Positions 24,262 through 36,800 of a stretch of DNA of 64,000 nucleotides are shown piece after piece. Source of the DNA: Cyclina sinensis (taxonomy: Eukaryota > Mollusca > Bivalvia > Venerida > Veneridae); assembly GCA_012932295.1 (NCBI GenBank), contig JAAONU010000016.1:45229241-45293240 (forward strand), in the 5' to 3' direction. Every line of letters starts with the position of its first letter. Positions within the stretch are counted from its first letter, which is position 1. A model generated the notes under the pieces. That model saw only the letters and a list, made by a program, of their open reading frames with translations, ran no database searches and had not been told where the DNA came from. The position numbers were made by a program, and so were the translations under genes.

Positions 24262-24333
24262 TAAATAACGGCAATATACAAGTTTGAAAGGATTTGAGGT
24301 AGGTAAATTTGAAACAGATTTAGGTAAAGTCTT

Positions 24334-26433
24334 ATGTCAGACTTCGACTATAATTTGCAATCTTTGAGTAATATAGACAAGAAAAAAAAGTCAAAAGTAA
24401 GCGAGGTAAAGTCTCTATTACAGCAATTAAATCCAAGATTAGATGCTTTAGAGAAAAAGAAGAGAGCCATAACGTTGGTATGCAACGAAGGGATGGAGCA
24501 GGAGACGAGCACAGTCAGCTTGGATACATCTGCAGGAATCCAGACTATCAGCACAGACAGGTAAGTGAACTACGAGGTCCAAGATCCACGAGCAGTCAAC
24601 ACAGTAGAGTTAGTGTGAAATCTACTCTTAACACTTACAGATCATCAGAACCCACTGGAGCAAATACGTTCAGGCCCAGTTTGAGCAACATTATATGCTA
24701 TAACTGATAAAAGGTGGGTCATACGGCACGTAAATGCCCTAAAAACAAGTAGGTGCTTTTGTAATGAGTCATAAAAGCACAAACTCTTGAGTAGACCCGA
24801 AGTTAGTTGGTAAACCCGCAGATGTAAGTATTTTTCTTAACAACAAAACCACAACAGCTTTGTGTGAGTGTATTCCGCCTAGGTCTGTGGTAGCAGAATT
24901 TAATGCAGCTACCATTGATGACAATGTGTTTCAGAAGACTGAACAAGAAACACGGGATGTATTAAAGCAAGTTAACATTGGTACAACAACATGAAAAACT
25001 AATGGATATGTTAGGGATTCACAGAGATATTTACTCAACAGGTGAGACTGATAAAGTTGGTAAACAATGTACCGGCTTTATATTGAAGTACCATTGAAAG
25101 AGAGATATAGAAGGATACATCCTAGCATAATCGATGAAGTTCAGACACTTGGGAGACCTATAAGCATGTGGAATGATTCGAAAATCTAACTCTCCTTGGG
25201 CCTCACCAGTAGTGTGTCGTAAGAAAATGCTAAAATAAGAATGTGCGTTGACCACGGGAAATTAAATATGAAAACTGTCAAAGATAGTTATGCACTACCT
25301 AGAACTGGTGATATTCTGGGTTGCTTACATGGGTCACATTGGTTAAGTACTATAGATATGAAGTCTGGGTATCATCAGGTGGAAATAGAGGAAATGTATA
25401 AAGAAAGAACCGCATTCACTTTAAGCCTCGTTGGTTTCTTTGAATTTTATAAACTCCCTTTCGGTTGCACACATAGGCCGGCGACATGTCAAAGATTTCT
25501 TTGAAGAAATGAAATTCACCTTGATTATATCATCATTTTCAGTTTAGAATTTGAGAAGTATTTGGAAAGAATAAATCTAATAATGGAAAGGTTAAAGCAG
25601 ACAAGAATAAAGTTAGCCCCAGCGAAGTGCCATTTCCTGAAACAAAGGGTGAAATTCTTAGGTCATGTAGTTGGGCCTGATGGGGCTGAAAAGGACCTTC
25701 AAAATAGTGTAAAAGTAAGAAAATTTTCTGTGCCAACAAATTTAGACCAGTTAAGGTCATTTCTTGCATTAGCGGGAAATTACAGGAAATTTATAAAGAA
25801 CTTCAGTAGAATTGCAATGCCCTTGTCTGATCTTTTGCAGCCATCATCCTAAAAGAAAAGTTCAAAACAGAAAATAATACCTTTCAACTGGGAGAAAGTG
25901 CACCAAGAAATATTCGATAGAATTAAAAATTGTTTAACAACAGCACTTTACTCGATATTTGGTCACCCATTTAAACTACATATTAATGCAAGCCGACTTA
26001 GACTGGTTTGTGTTTTATATCAAGAAAGAATGGTTTAAAATGATTGATTGCGTATGCTAGTAAGGGATAAAATAAAGGTGAAAAAAGTACTCAGTTTTTA
26101 AGTTGGAGTTCTTACCGTTAAAGTGGTCAGTTACAGAACAAAAAGACTTTTTACTACTTGTTATCACTGACCATTTAACCAAATTTGCTATAGCAGTGCC
26201 GACAAAGAACCAAAACTGCTAAAACCACGGCTGAAGCACTTTTGAACCACTTTACTTACTATTATGGTGTGCCAACAAATGTTTTGTCTTATCAGGGTAC
26301 ATATTTTAACTGTGAATTTGTTCATGAACTTCGTGAACTACTTAGAATTCAGAAAATAGGAACTTCTCCATACCATCCTCGGTGTAATAGAATATCTGAA
26401 CGTTACAACAGAACTCTGCTTAGTATGTTATGA
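24334..26433 (+). pseudogene. Degenerate Ty3/gypsy-type retrotransposon
   Basis: Pieces occur in pol order on the + strand. A coiled-coil-like gag start is at 24334. A ruined CCHC knuckle (CYN..KVGHTARKCPKNK, stops in place of a Cys) is near 24700. RT follows at 25241-25504 (VDHGKLNMKTVKDSYALPR, STIDMKSGYHQVEI, FYKLPFGCTHRPATCQ), then the RT thumb/connection at 25562-25852 (FLGHVVGPDG, NYRKFIKNFS). The integrase core lies at about 26150-26433 (VITDHLTKFAIAVPTKN, GTSPYHPRCN.ISERYNRTL). Many stops and frameshifts interrupt it and no LTRs were seen. It lies antisense in lectin-receptor intron 4 and is inactive. Confidence 0.85.
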
Positions 26434-26800
26434 ATCCTAGATCATTGGAAAATACATCCCGTCTCTGGTATTTTCGTGCAATACAATGAAGAATGAAGCA
26501 ATAGGGTTTTCTCCCAATGTCTTTCCGATTGTCTACCTATAGGCCGTTTCAAACTGTGTTTACAGGAGAGTATGCCGGAGCTGACGCAGAGAGACCGCCG
26601 ATAAAGAAGATTTCGCAGAGATACTGCCATTATAGTTATGCACTGTGAGATATCTACAGGCATGTGTACATGACAGTTGCTAATAAACAAGCTATTTTGG
26701 GGAAGAAATTGAAAAAAAAATGGCATTTTAATATAATCATGAGACCTTCTTCCTTGTGACCAAACGGGTCTGGTTAGGTCGAAAATACACTGTACCAGAA

Positions 26801-26880
26801 TGCCAGGCCAGTAAATGTAACTGGACTTACCATCGGTTAGAAAAGACTGCCAATGCAGTAAATGTAACTGGACTCACCAT
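26801..26880 (-). repeat. 33-bp direct repeat that duplicates the exon 4 splice donor
   Basis: CAGTAAATGTAACTGGACT(T/C)ACCAT occurs twice, 47 bp apart. On the minus strand each copy carries a good donor: ATG|GTGAGT (26878/26877) and ATG|GTAAGT (26831/26830). The second is closer to consensus. Confidence 0.8.
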
Positions 26881-27078
26881 TTGTGCAAAACTTTGTTGAG
26901 AGATCTAAACCTTGTACGCCATATCCGGGTACCGCCAGGGCAACGCAATTATCGGGAACGTACTCGATTGTTCCCCAACACCTTGCGTCGTTAGAACAGA
27001 ATGATTGGCAGCTGGACATGTTTGATAGAACTGATAAAACCTCCACGTTTAAGTTGGAGACGAATGAGCATGCCTTAC
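26878..27078 (-). CDS. Lectin-receptor exon 4: cysteine-rich apple/PAN-like module
   Basis: On the minus strand, acceptor ttctccatttgag and donor GTGAGT bound 201 bp in a symmetric 1-1 phase that matches exons 3 and 5. The ~67 residues contain Cys in the order C-x(21)-C-x3-C-x4-C, then NC and KFC, with RCWGTIEYVPDNCVAL resembling the central CxxxxY...C of apple/PAN folds. Such modules bind protein or glycan ligands outside the cell. The fold assignment is tentative. A second donor 47 bp downstream would add a stop after about 13 more residues. Confidence 0.72.
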
Positions 27079-28017
27079 CTCAAATGGAGAAAAATAATAT
27101 GGTATGATTCGTTGACTTCTTATACAATAAACATTCCATATAACATCGTAATGGAAGTTGAACTTTTTTCTTTTTTCTACAAAATTCAAGTTTGAAATCA
27201 GGTATTTCGCTGTGAAAAATGTCTTTCTATGTACCGTTCTATAGGTTGTATTTTTTCAGGCCATACGACTAGCTTGTCAGGCATATCTTTCAGAGAAAAA
27301 AAATCCATATAAAGCTTTATAACAATTCATGCAACATAAGACAGAGATTCAAAGCAGTTGAATGTTTCTTCGTTTTCATTTGCCAGAACACAGATAACAA
27401 GAGTGCCAGGACACTACTTTATCATCATTGAAGTAACCCAAACTTCACGTACGCTTTGCCATGTCCGATTTTTTCTGACCTAGGTATTTTAAAGTCACTT
27501 TCCTACACGCGTAGATCTATAAGACTAAAAGATCTAAATGGAACATGTAAAACTGATATCAGATGAATAAAAAACGTGAGTCCTTTTAAACGTTCAGTCT
27601 TCTATTTGTCTAATGTCTTTCGTAACAACATATTTTGATACTAGTATTATGCTGTTATTCATTACAAGTATCAAAAAATAAAACTTGCAGTTTTCACATT
27701 TAAAATAATTTTTAACAATTATCTAATTTATAAAAGACATTGGACGTTCTTTATTTGTAAAATGCATTTTGATAAGCCTATTTTCACGTGACTACCCTCG
27801 TGACTGTAGATGATTTGCATTAAATCGATGTATTAGTAAGTTGATGAAAACGTTGATATTTCCTGCCGACTTGTAGACACGCACTCTTATTTAGTTGTTT
27901 GTATATTTGGAAAGCTCGTTAGGTTAATAATTATAGCACATATATTCTGAGTTTGAGGGTGTTTTCAGATGTAATGCTATCGGGTCCTATAAAACTGTTA
28001 TATTTACTCAATACTGA
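27079..28017 (-). other. Right end of lectin-receptor intron 3
   Basis: AT-rich intronic sequence, nothing recognised. Confidence 0.4.
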
Positions 28018-30695
28018 TTTTTATGTGACCGGGCTTTATCCGGCGTCCGTCGTCCGTCAACAATTTCATTTAAACGATATCTCCTCTGAAGCCTCTGGGC
28101 CAAATTTGATGAAACTTGTCTGGCATGTTCCTTGCATGAAGCTCTACCAAAGTTGTTCAAAGAATTCAATTCCATCAAGAACTCTGGTTGCTATGGCAAC
28201 TTAAAGGAAAAACTTTGAAAATCTTCTTGTCTGAAACCACAAGGCTCTGAGCCTTAAGATTTGGTAAGTAGCATTGTCTAGTGGACCTCTATCAAGTTTA
28301 TTCAAATTATGCCCCTGGGGTCAAATTTGGCCCCACCCCGGGGGTCAATTGATTTTATATAGGCTTATATAGTGAACCTTTAAAAATCTTTTTGCCTGAA
28401 ACCACAAGGCCCTGAGCCTTAAGATTTGGTATGGGACATTGTCTAGTGAACCTCTACCATGTTTGTTCAAATTATGCCCCTGTGGTCAAATTTGGCCTTG
28501 CACCAGGGGCCAATTGATTTAACATAGGCTTATATCGCGAAAACTTTGAAAATCTTCTTGTCTGAAACGAAAAGGCCCTGAGCCTTAAGATTTGGTATGT
28601 AGCATAGTCTATTAGACCACTTCCAAGTTTGTTCAAATTATGCCCATGGTGTCAAATTTGGCCCCACCCCGTGGGTCAATTGATCTTACATAGGGAAAAC
28701 TTTGAAAATGTTCTTGTCTGAAACCACAAGGCCCTGAGCCTTCAGATTTGGTATGTAGCATTGTCTAGTGGACCTCTACCAAGTTTGTTCACCACCTGTG
28801 GGTCATTGGTTTTACATAGGCTTATATCGTGAAAACTTTGAAAATCTTCTTGTAGAAGGAGAGGTAACATTTTCAGTCCAAAAAATCTGGAAAATTTGTC
28901 AGAAAGGTTGTTTCTATGATTTCTAGCTCAGATATGAATATGGGTCATCTGGGTTTAAAAACTAGGTCACAGAGCCGAAAAATAGAAAAACCTTGTTAAC
29001 AATCTAGAGGGTTACATTTTCAGTCCAAATATCCTGGATATTTGTCAGACAAATTGTTTTGATGATTTCTAGCTCAGGTTTGAATTTGGGTCATCTGGGG
29101 TCAAAAACTAGGTCACAGAGCCGAAATATGGAAAAACATTGTTAACACTCTAGAGGTAACATTTTCAGTCAAAATAATCTGGAAATCTGTCAGAAAAGTC
29201 GTTTCAATTGTTTCTAGTTAAGATTCGAAAATGGGTCATCTTGGATCAAAAACTAGGTCACAGACCCCAAATATGTAAAAACCTTGTTAACGAGGTAACA
29301 TTTTCAGTTCAAATAACATTGAAATTTGTCAGAAAGATTGTTTCAATGACTTCTAGCTCAGTTTTGAATATGGGTTATCTGGGGTCAAAAACTAGGTCAC
29401 AGGGCCAAATTGTAGAAAAACCTTGTTAATGCTCGAGAAGTTCATTTTCAGTCCAAATATCCTTGAAATTTGTTAGAAAGGTTGCTTCAATGATTTCTAG
29501 CACAATTTCAAATATGGGTCATCTGGGATCAAAAACTAGGTCACAGAGCTCAAATATGTGAAAACCTTTTTAACACTCCAGAGGTTACATTTTCAGTCCA
29601 AATATCCTGAAAATTTGTCAGACAGGTTGTTTTTATGCTTTCCAGCTCAAGTTCGAATATGGGTCATCTTTGGTCAAAAACTAGGTCACACAGCCCAAAT
29701 ATATGGGAAAACCTTGTTAACACTCTAGAGGTAAGATGGGATCAAAAACTAGGTCTGAGAGCCCAAATATGGAAAAACCTTGTTAACATTCTAGAGGCTA
29801 CATTTGCAGTCTATATGTCTTGGAAATTTGTCAGAGAGGTTGTTTTAATGATTTATAGCTCATATTTGAATATGGGTCTTCTGGGATCAAAAACTAGGTC
29901 ACAGGGCTAGAAAGTAGAAAAACCTTGTTAATGCTCCTGAGGTTACAATTTTCAGTTCAAATATCCTTGAAATTTGTCAGAAAGGTTGTTTTGATGATTT
30001 CTAGCTCATATTTTGATATGGGTCATCTGGGATCAAAAACTATGTCACAGAGCCCAAATATTTAAAAACCTTTTTAATACTTTCAGAGGTTACATTTTCA
30101 GTCTGAATAAACTGGAAATATGTCGGACAGGTTGTTTTGATGATTTCTAGCTCAAGTTCGAATATGGGCCATCTTGGGTCAAAAAACTAGGTCACAGAGC
30201 CCAAATATATAGAAAAACCTTTTAAACACTCTAGAGGTAAGATTTTAAATACAAATAACCTGGAAATTTGTCAGAAAGGTTGCTTCAATGATTTCTAGCA
30301 CAATTTCAAATATGGGTCATCTGGTGTCAAAAATAGGTCACAGAGCCAAAATGTTGAAAAACTTTGTAAACACTCTAGAGGCTACATTTTCAGTCCAAAT
30401 ATCCTGGAAATTTGTCAGATAGGTTGTTTTGATGATTTGTAACTCAAGTTTGGATATGGGTCACCTGGGATCAAAATCTAGGTCACAGATCCCAAATATG
30501 GAAAAACCTTGTTAACACTCTAGAGGCTACATTTTCAGTCCATTTAACCTGGACATTTGTCAGAAAGGTTGTTTCAATAATTTCTAGGTCAAGTTCGAAT
30601 ATGGGTCATCTGGGTTCAATTAACCAGGTTCATATCAACTTTGTTAAAAGCAGTCATACTCAGGTGAGCGATGCAAGGACATCATGGCCCTCTTG
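28018..30695. mobile_element. Composite tandem-core Helitron/pearl-like element, copy 2
   Basis: Two successive arrays share one element. Array A (about 28200-28860) has four to five ~160-170-bp units (CTTGTCTGAAACCACAAGG, GTAGCATTGTCTAGTGGAC). Array B (about 28860-30640) has about twelve ~145-bp units (ACATTTTCAGTCCAAATA, GATGATTTCTAGCTCA, AAAACTAGGTCACAGAG, CCTTGTTAACACTCTAGAG). The right end ACTCAGGTGAGCGATG...CATGGCCCTCTTG matches the 1503-2516 element, whose core matches array A only. Non-coding; left edge approximate. Confidence 0.65.
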
Positions 30696-31287
30696 TTTAC
30701 CAGATATGTGCTTTTTTAACTTGCGAAATAGAAAAAAAGTCACACCGTGCTAGATCTGGTGACAATGGTGCATGTGGTATGACACAAATCTTTCCCTTCT
30801 TACAAAAACAAACAATGTGTACAACTGCAAACATGTTATGCGTAAGGACTGCACTGCATACCCCTAACAGAACGTCGCTTTTTGCTTTTTTTTTTATTTC
30901 AAGCTCCAGTGACACATTTTCCCTTTGGCCATGTATATTGAAAAAAATACGAACATAACCTTCTTCACACTTGTAAGCCTTTTTTGCAATGGTTGAACGC
31001 CTTTTGTTACCAATATTTTATTGTTAATCTTTCGAGTTGGTTGAATTAGGCTTAACCTCGTGATTTCATCTATTACACGGGAATAGCAAGGTCGATAACA
31101 TTTCTTCTGAAACATCCTCGTTTATCCTTCAGTAAAGTATTTTTCACAAACTTTACGTAACTGATGTACATATGCTGGTAGTCATTCGAACCCCAAAACT
31201 AAGACTTTTCAAACATGAAGTGTTTAAGTACCAAGTATTGAATCAAAGACAGTAAAGCCTGTATATTAACATAGATAAACGACCTAC
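30696..31287 (-). other. Left end of lectin-receptor intron 3
   Basis: No repeat or coding signal recognised; the donor GTAGGT for exon 3 is at 31287. Confidence 0.4.
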
Positions 31288-31490
31288 CATTTTGTATCTG
31301 GCACATAAACCCTTCATTGTTTGTGCACTGTTTCCTCTCGCCTGTATGGTCTTTTTTATGTCTAAAGCATAGTTCCCCGGCTTTATAATCCTGGGCGAAA
31401 TTTGATTGGTAAGTCAGATTTGAACAGTCATTTACCCAGAAATGTTTGTCGTCCTCTAGTTCCACTAAACCTACCCAATACTCTTCAGTA
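31288..31490 (-). CDS. Lectin-receptor exon 3: C-terminal half of the C-type-lectin-like domain
   Basis: On the minus strand the acceptor tttttttcag and the donor GTAGGT bound 203 bp. The first base completes the Phe split with exon 2, giving GTDIF-TEEYWVGLVELEDD. YWVGL (the WIGL core), FWVNDCS, NLTYQSNF and the closing Cys pairs (ELCFRH, RKQC, GFMCQ) are C-type-lectin fold signatures. The classical EPN/QPD and WND calcium/sugar-binding triads are absent, so calcium-dependent monosaccharide binding is doubtful. Protein or other ligand binding is as likely. It ends with one base, passing phase 1 to exon 4. Confidence 0.86.
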
Positions 31491-31690
31491 CTGAAAAAAA
31501 AATACAGAAAATTACAATGGGATATAGTCTCTCACTTATAGACAAGAAACCACAATAGCTCGAGCACACAATACTTAATTTTTAGGGTATTATCGTAGAT
31601 GATTTTTTTAATTACATATATACTATATTATACTGCGTGTGAACTCACATCCGAAAAGTACTGTTAACAACAGAATTATTTAATTCCTCT

Positions 31691-32010
31691 CTAGCTAGGC
31701 GTTGAGTATTCAATAAATGAATACCCAGCACGGTTCGACTTCCAAGCCAGCTGGGAATTGGATATTTGACACAAAAGAGCCGAATGCCCAGAGATCGAAT
31801 TCCTAGCCTGCTAGGAGTTGGATATTCAACCAAACGAATACCCAGCTCGTTTCGAATTCCCAGCCAGCTAGGAGTTTGGTATTCGACCCGAAAGAGCCGA
31901 ATCGAATTCCTAGCTAGATAGGACTTGGGTAATCAATAAACGAATACCTAGTTTGTTCGAATTCCCAGCCAGCTGGGAATTGGGTATTCGACCCGAGAGA
32001 GCCTAATACC
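31691..32010. repeat. Quasi-palindromic repeat array (AATACCCAGCT / AGCTGGGTATT family)
   Basis: Units such as GAATTCCCAGCCAGCTGGGA, TTGGGTATTCGACCCGA and AGAGCCGAATACCCAGCTC alternate in both orientations, so each unit can fold on itself and on its neighbours. A further inverted partner (TTTATTGAATACCCAACTC, TTAGCTAGCTAGGAATTCG) lies at 32774-32811. Together with the left edge (TAGCTAGGCGTTGAGTATTC) it could form ~35-40-bp termini of a 1.1-kb element. Confidence 0.65.
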
Positions 32011-32281
32011 CAGCTCAGAGTAGAAAACGTGTAGGGGGATTATACCTTTTGGTATGATTTGCCCCTAAAGGTATGATTTGTGTCTTCCGGTAGATTTCCT
32101 TTTTAGTGGACTGCGCATGCATTAAAGAGGAGATAAACCTAATAAGACATCTGTCATGATAGTCATTTGCCCTTCCCGAAGATTAGCCCTTGCCGAAGAT
32201 TTGCCCTGTGGGGACTTGCACATGTGTGAAAAGGCGATAAACATAAGACGTCTGTCGCTATGATCGAGTATAATCTTATTC

Positions 32282-32725
32282 GATTGGCACCAAGATTCCT
32301 GGAGGTCTGCGATACTGCTAGAAAAAGTCACATACCTATCCAGTGGAATCGGAAGGGTTTGTAGAGGTCAAAAATCACATTAGCTTGATTGGCACGACGA
32401 TTTCTTGAAGTCTCTTATAACGCTAGACACACTCGCAGACCCATATAATTCGACTCGCTATGGTCCCTAGAGGTCACAAATATCATTACCTCGATTGGCA
32501 CCAAGACTCTTGAAAGTCTGCGATAATGCAAGACACAGTCGCAGACCTATTTAATAGATTCGGAAAGGTCCAAAGAGGACAAAAATAACATTATCCTGAT
32601 GAGCACCAAGATTCCTGAAAGTCTACGATAATGCTAGACACAGTCGCAGACCTATTTTATGGAATCGGAAAGGTCCCTAGAGATCAAAAGTACATTAGCT
32701 TTATTGGCACAAAGATTGCTGTCTG
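32282..32725. repeat. ~105-bp tandem repeat, four-plus units
   Basis: Units start near 32282, 32387, 32493, 32598 and 32702, each with GATTGGCACCAAGATTCCTG-like starts and CTAGACACAGTCGCAGACC in the middle. Non-coding, between the two palindromic blocks. Confidence 0.75.
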
Positions 32726-33234
32726 CGAAGTAGTTAAAAGCCACGTTATTTACCTTACTTAACTTCTTTTTTCGTTTATTGAATACCCAACTCTTAGCTA
32801 GCTAGGAATTCGATCACACTTTCTATCTCACGTTGAAAATTTCACTGTAACAAAATCTTGTTTACTCATTTAAGCTGATACAAGTCCTTATATAAGTAGT
32901 AATTTATATCAAAGTCCTCACTTCCTTTTGTCCAGTTCACAAATATAAATCTCTGATGTTTAATGCTGCATGTATAATTTCAGAACGGTAATCTACACGT
33001 TTACTTGTATTTTCACAGTTATTTTTTATTAAAAATGAATAGTCTACCAATTAAGTCACTTTAATACAATTTTTCTTTAATGTTTTCCTTTCAGATTGAT
33101 AAAAGTAGCTTAAATATATAAACCTACGGAAACTTCCATAATATACAGGTATTTTATAATAAAGACTTTTCTAGAACATTCCTGAAATGGCAAACACAAA
33201 ATTAATGTAAACTGTTAATACTTAATTGCAGAAC

Positions 33235-33490
33235 TATGGAATGCTTTTTAGGTAAAAATTACACAGTGCCTGCTTACTGTTAAAATTTACTCACTGACAC
33301 TTCTGTTGTGCTTACTGTATATTGTTATTATGTATGCTGGCACATTCACCACGCTTGTTGGGCTACCATGCTTGCTGGAAGTTACAACTTGTATGCTGTT
33401 TAGACCCATATGTCTAAATCATAATTTCATTTGGCTGAATAACAATTAAATGTAGCCTAATGGTATATTTCATCATGCCGGAAAGGTCAA
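33235..33490 (+). repeat. Inverted-repeat arm, left
   Basis: TATGGAATG...TTTGGCTGA...TATTTCATCATGCC is present inverted at 37965-38235 with moderate divergence. Shared landmarks are ATGCTTGCTGGAAGTTACAA and CACGCTTGTTG. The arms flank the L1-like relic. Confidence 0.75.
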
Positions 33491-33829
33491 GGTTGTAAAT
33501 GAAGTCGGACAGGTTTTCTTTGCAGTGATAAATTCAAAAGTTTATAACTGCAAATTTGGAGTATTCTAAAATATAAAAACATTACAAGAAAGGGAATTCC
33601 ATAAGGAATATGAATCTGTAAACGGTTTGGCTTTTTGAAGTTGAGAAAATGTAGAAAACACTGGAATTTTTAGAACAATAGAATATGGTGAGAATAACGC
33701 ACGGTTTTCACGAGGATTTATAGTTTGTGAGTGTACATTTTATCGATTAAGATAATATTAGCTGAACGGTGGACAAAGCGTCGATACCACTAACTGTAAG
33801 TAATATATAAATTTTCATAAGTACCCGAT

Positions 33830-36800
33830 ATGCCTCCGAAAAAAGATAGAGCTTCTGTCTCTGGGCCTGGAGCAACGTCAGCATCAACGGCAACGTCGAA
33901 GAAATCGGCTAAAGTTGCAGAAAACAGCCATGATGCTGATACGTCAATTACTAGTAGCCCATCGAGAGTTAAAGGTAAACAAGTCTAACAAGTCCTGACG
34001 AGCTTAGAGATATTTTGAAGAATGTGTCAGATAAACTGAACAGTTTGGCCTCACAGGAATATATTGAGTCAACATTTAAACAGATGATTACAAAGAATTT
34101 GCTAAGCCAAAAGTTTGGAGTGTTAGGGAAAGTGTTCAAACTCCAAACCAAAAAGGAGCTAGAGTGCATACGCAAAGAAGTGAATGTGGTTAACGATAGA
34201 GTAAAAATTATTGAAGATGTTGTTGTAAATACTTAGAAACAAAGTGTCAGACCTAGAGGTTAAGGCTGTTAAACTGCAAGATAGAAACACTCAGTTGATT
34301 CATAAAAATGAATTGCTTCAGGAACAGATCAATGAGCGAGAGATAAAAATCAAATCATTGGATACAAAGATCAATAATCTGCAACAATATATGCGTCGTT
34401 ATAGTGTCCGCATCTATGGAGTTGAAGAAGATATTAATGAAACCTATATAGAAACATGTAAGAAAGTGATGAAACTACTTAACGACAACCTACGTATAAA
34501 GGTAAACTCCGCAGACATTCATATTGCGCATAGGATCGGGAAGTTTTCAAAACGATGGAAATAGACCTATAATCTGCAAATTTGTGCAGAGATACATCAA
34601 ACACGATGTAGTGAAAGCTCGCCGGATGTTAAAATGCTCATCATTCGTTATAAGAGAATGCCTCGCCCGCGATAACGTAAAACTTCTAGAAGATACCTCT
34701 TCTCACGATAAGGTGAAGTCCGCTTGGAGCGACGAAGGCAGAATTGTGGCCCTGTTGAAAAACAATAAGAAATTTCCGGTATCTCGTTTAAACGATTTGG
34801 ACAGTGTATCTGTAGATCCCAAAGAATCTTCCACAGGAAGCTAGAAGGACTGTGTATCCACTGGAATTTACATGTTATTTTATGATTTTTTATGATTTTT
34901 TGTCCACATGTACTGTACTTTAAAGGAAAAAAGACGGTTTGATTTACGACTGGTATAACCTGGCGTAAAATATACCTTTTCTTTTGTTTTAGCAATATAT
35001 ATGTTTAAACAGGCGGGAGAAAATTTGTCAGTATGTGATGCTTTATCATTTTTATATTAATTCTTTATAAGAAATCTAAGGTCAAGTAGACCCTTAGTCT
35101 AGTTCTTCGTTAATACTTTCAGGAACATTGTTGTCATAGTATTAATATCTGTATACTGACATGTATATAGATGGGCTAATACATGAGTTCATGTTTTTCA
35201 TTTTTTTATTTAATATATATTTCTTCCCTGTAGTTTTTGTTTAATTTATTTATTTATTTTTTAGATGCTGCAGACTAAACTTACCTATTTTCTTTAAGAA
35301 TATGATTGATCCTTCAGTGAAACAGGCATGTGCACCTGAATCTCCTTTTTAATAGTAAATTTATAGGAGAATATTGATAGAGCTATATTTTTCACTTAGC
35401 TCTCTTCTTCAATAAGCCTTCATATTTAAATTGTTAAAATACTTGATAAGAGTAGGTTTTTGGTGGGCAACGCCCTTTTTGGTATGGACGATAAATTTCA
35501 TCTTTTAATTTTTTATCTAAATGGTGTGAAATGCATCATATATTTCAATCATATTTCCCAGTATTTTTCAGACAACTTTTTCAATTGTATTAAGACTACT
35601 ATGGCGAATAAAGTGTCTATCATCTCTATGAATGTTCAAGGTCTTGGTGGCAGAGCTAAACGCAGAGATGTAATTATTTTTTTGAAAAGTAAAAAGTACT
35701 CAGTATGTTTGATACAAAAAACACATTTCACAATTAAAGCGGAAAAGTATATACGGTCAATTTGGGGCTATGAGACCTTTTTTTGTCTAACTTTTCTAGT
35801 CAGTCAAGAGGCGTCGCAATATTTATTAATAATAATTTTGACTATAAGATAAACTCTGTAGAGAAAGATGATGAAGGAAATCTACATATTCTTAACTGTA
35901 AAATATTTGATAAATTTGTTACTTACTAAAACTATATGGACCCAATAAAGATAATCCAAATTTTTATGAGATGGTTTCACAGAAGATGTCAAAATTTATA
36001 AGTTCTTTATATATTTTGCTGGAGACATAAACTTGATTCTTAATCTAGATATAGACTGTTATAATTATTTGCACTTAAATAATCCAAATGCACGTGATAA
36101 GTTGGACAGTATAATGTCATGGTTTAATTTAACGGATTGTTGGAGAGAAAATAATACTGAAAAAGAAAAAAAGGAGTATACAAGGTTTAGACAAAATCCA
36201 ATAAAAAGGACACGCCTTGATTTTTTTTTAATTTCAGAAAGTTTATATACTTACCTTGATAATGCTTTGATACTTCCTGGTTATCGAACTGATTACTCAC
36301 TCGTTTTTATGTGTCTACAATTCGGTAAATTTAAAAAAAGGTTTGTCTTACTGAAAATTTAATAATTCCCAACTTCAGGATAATAAAATATATAAAGGAA
36401 GTTAAAAAATTATCACAGAAACTAAAATACATTATGCGATTGATTTTCCAGGAAATAATGAAGATATAGATAATATTCCTCTTGAAGAAATAATATTTAA
36501 TTAATGATCAGTTATGTTTTGAGATTATGATGTTGAATATTAGAGGAATAACAATTAGTTACGCATCACATAAGAAAAAAGCGGAAACCAACAAGGAAGA
36601 AAAGGTTTAAAAGAAATTGAGAAACTTGAAATGGAAGCGAATGCTACCTATGATTTACTGGAAACTAAGAGAAGAAAAATTGCAGATTTAAGAAAGAAAA
36701 TAATGGACGGAATTTTCATTCGACCAGAGCTAAATGGATACATGGCTCAAGAATTGAAGAAATTAAGATATTATTTGCATGTTGGTCTAAGAGAGATCTG

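Noticed and set aside
24348..24554. Minus-strand frame opposite the gypsy gag start
   Set aside because: It is the antisense shadow of a gag-like region that is followed in order by a knuckle, RT and integrase on the + strand.
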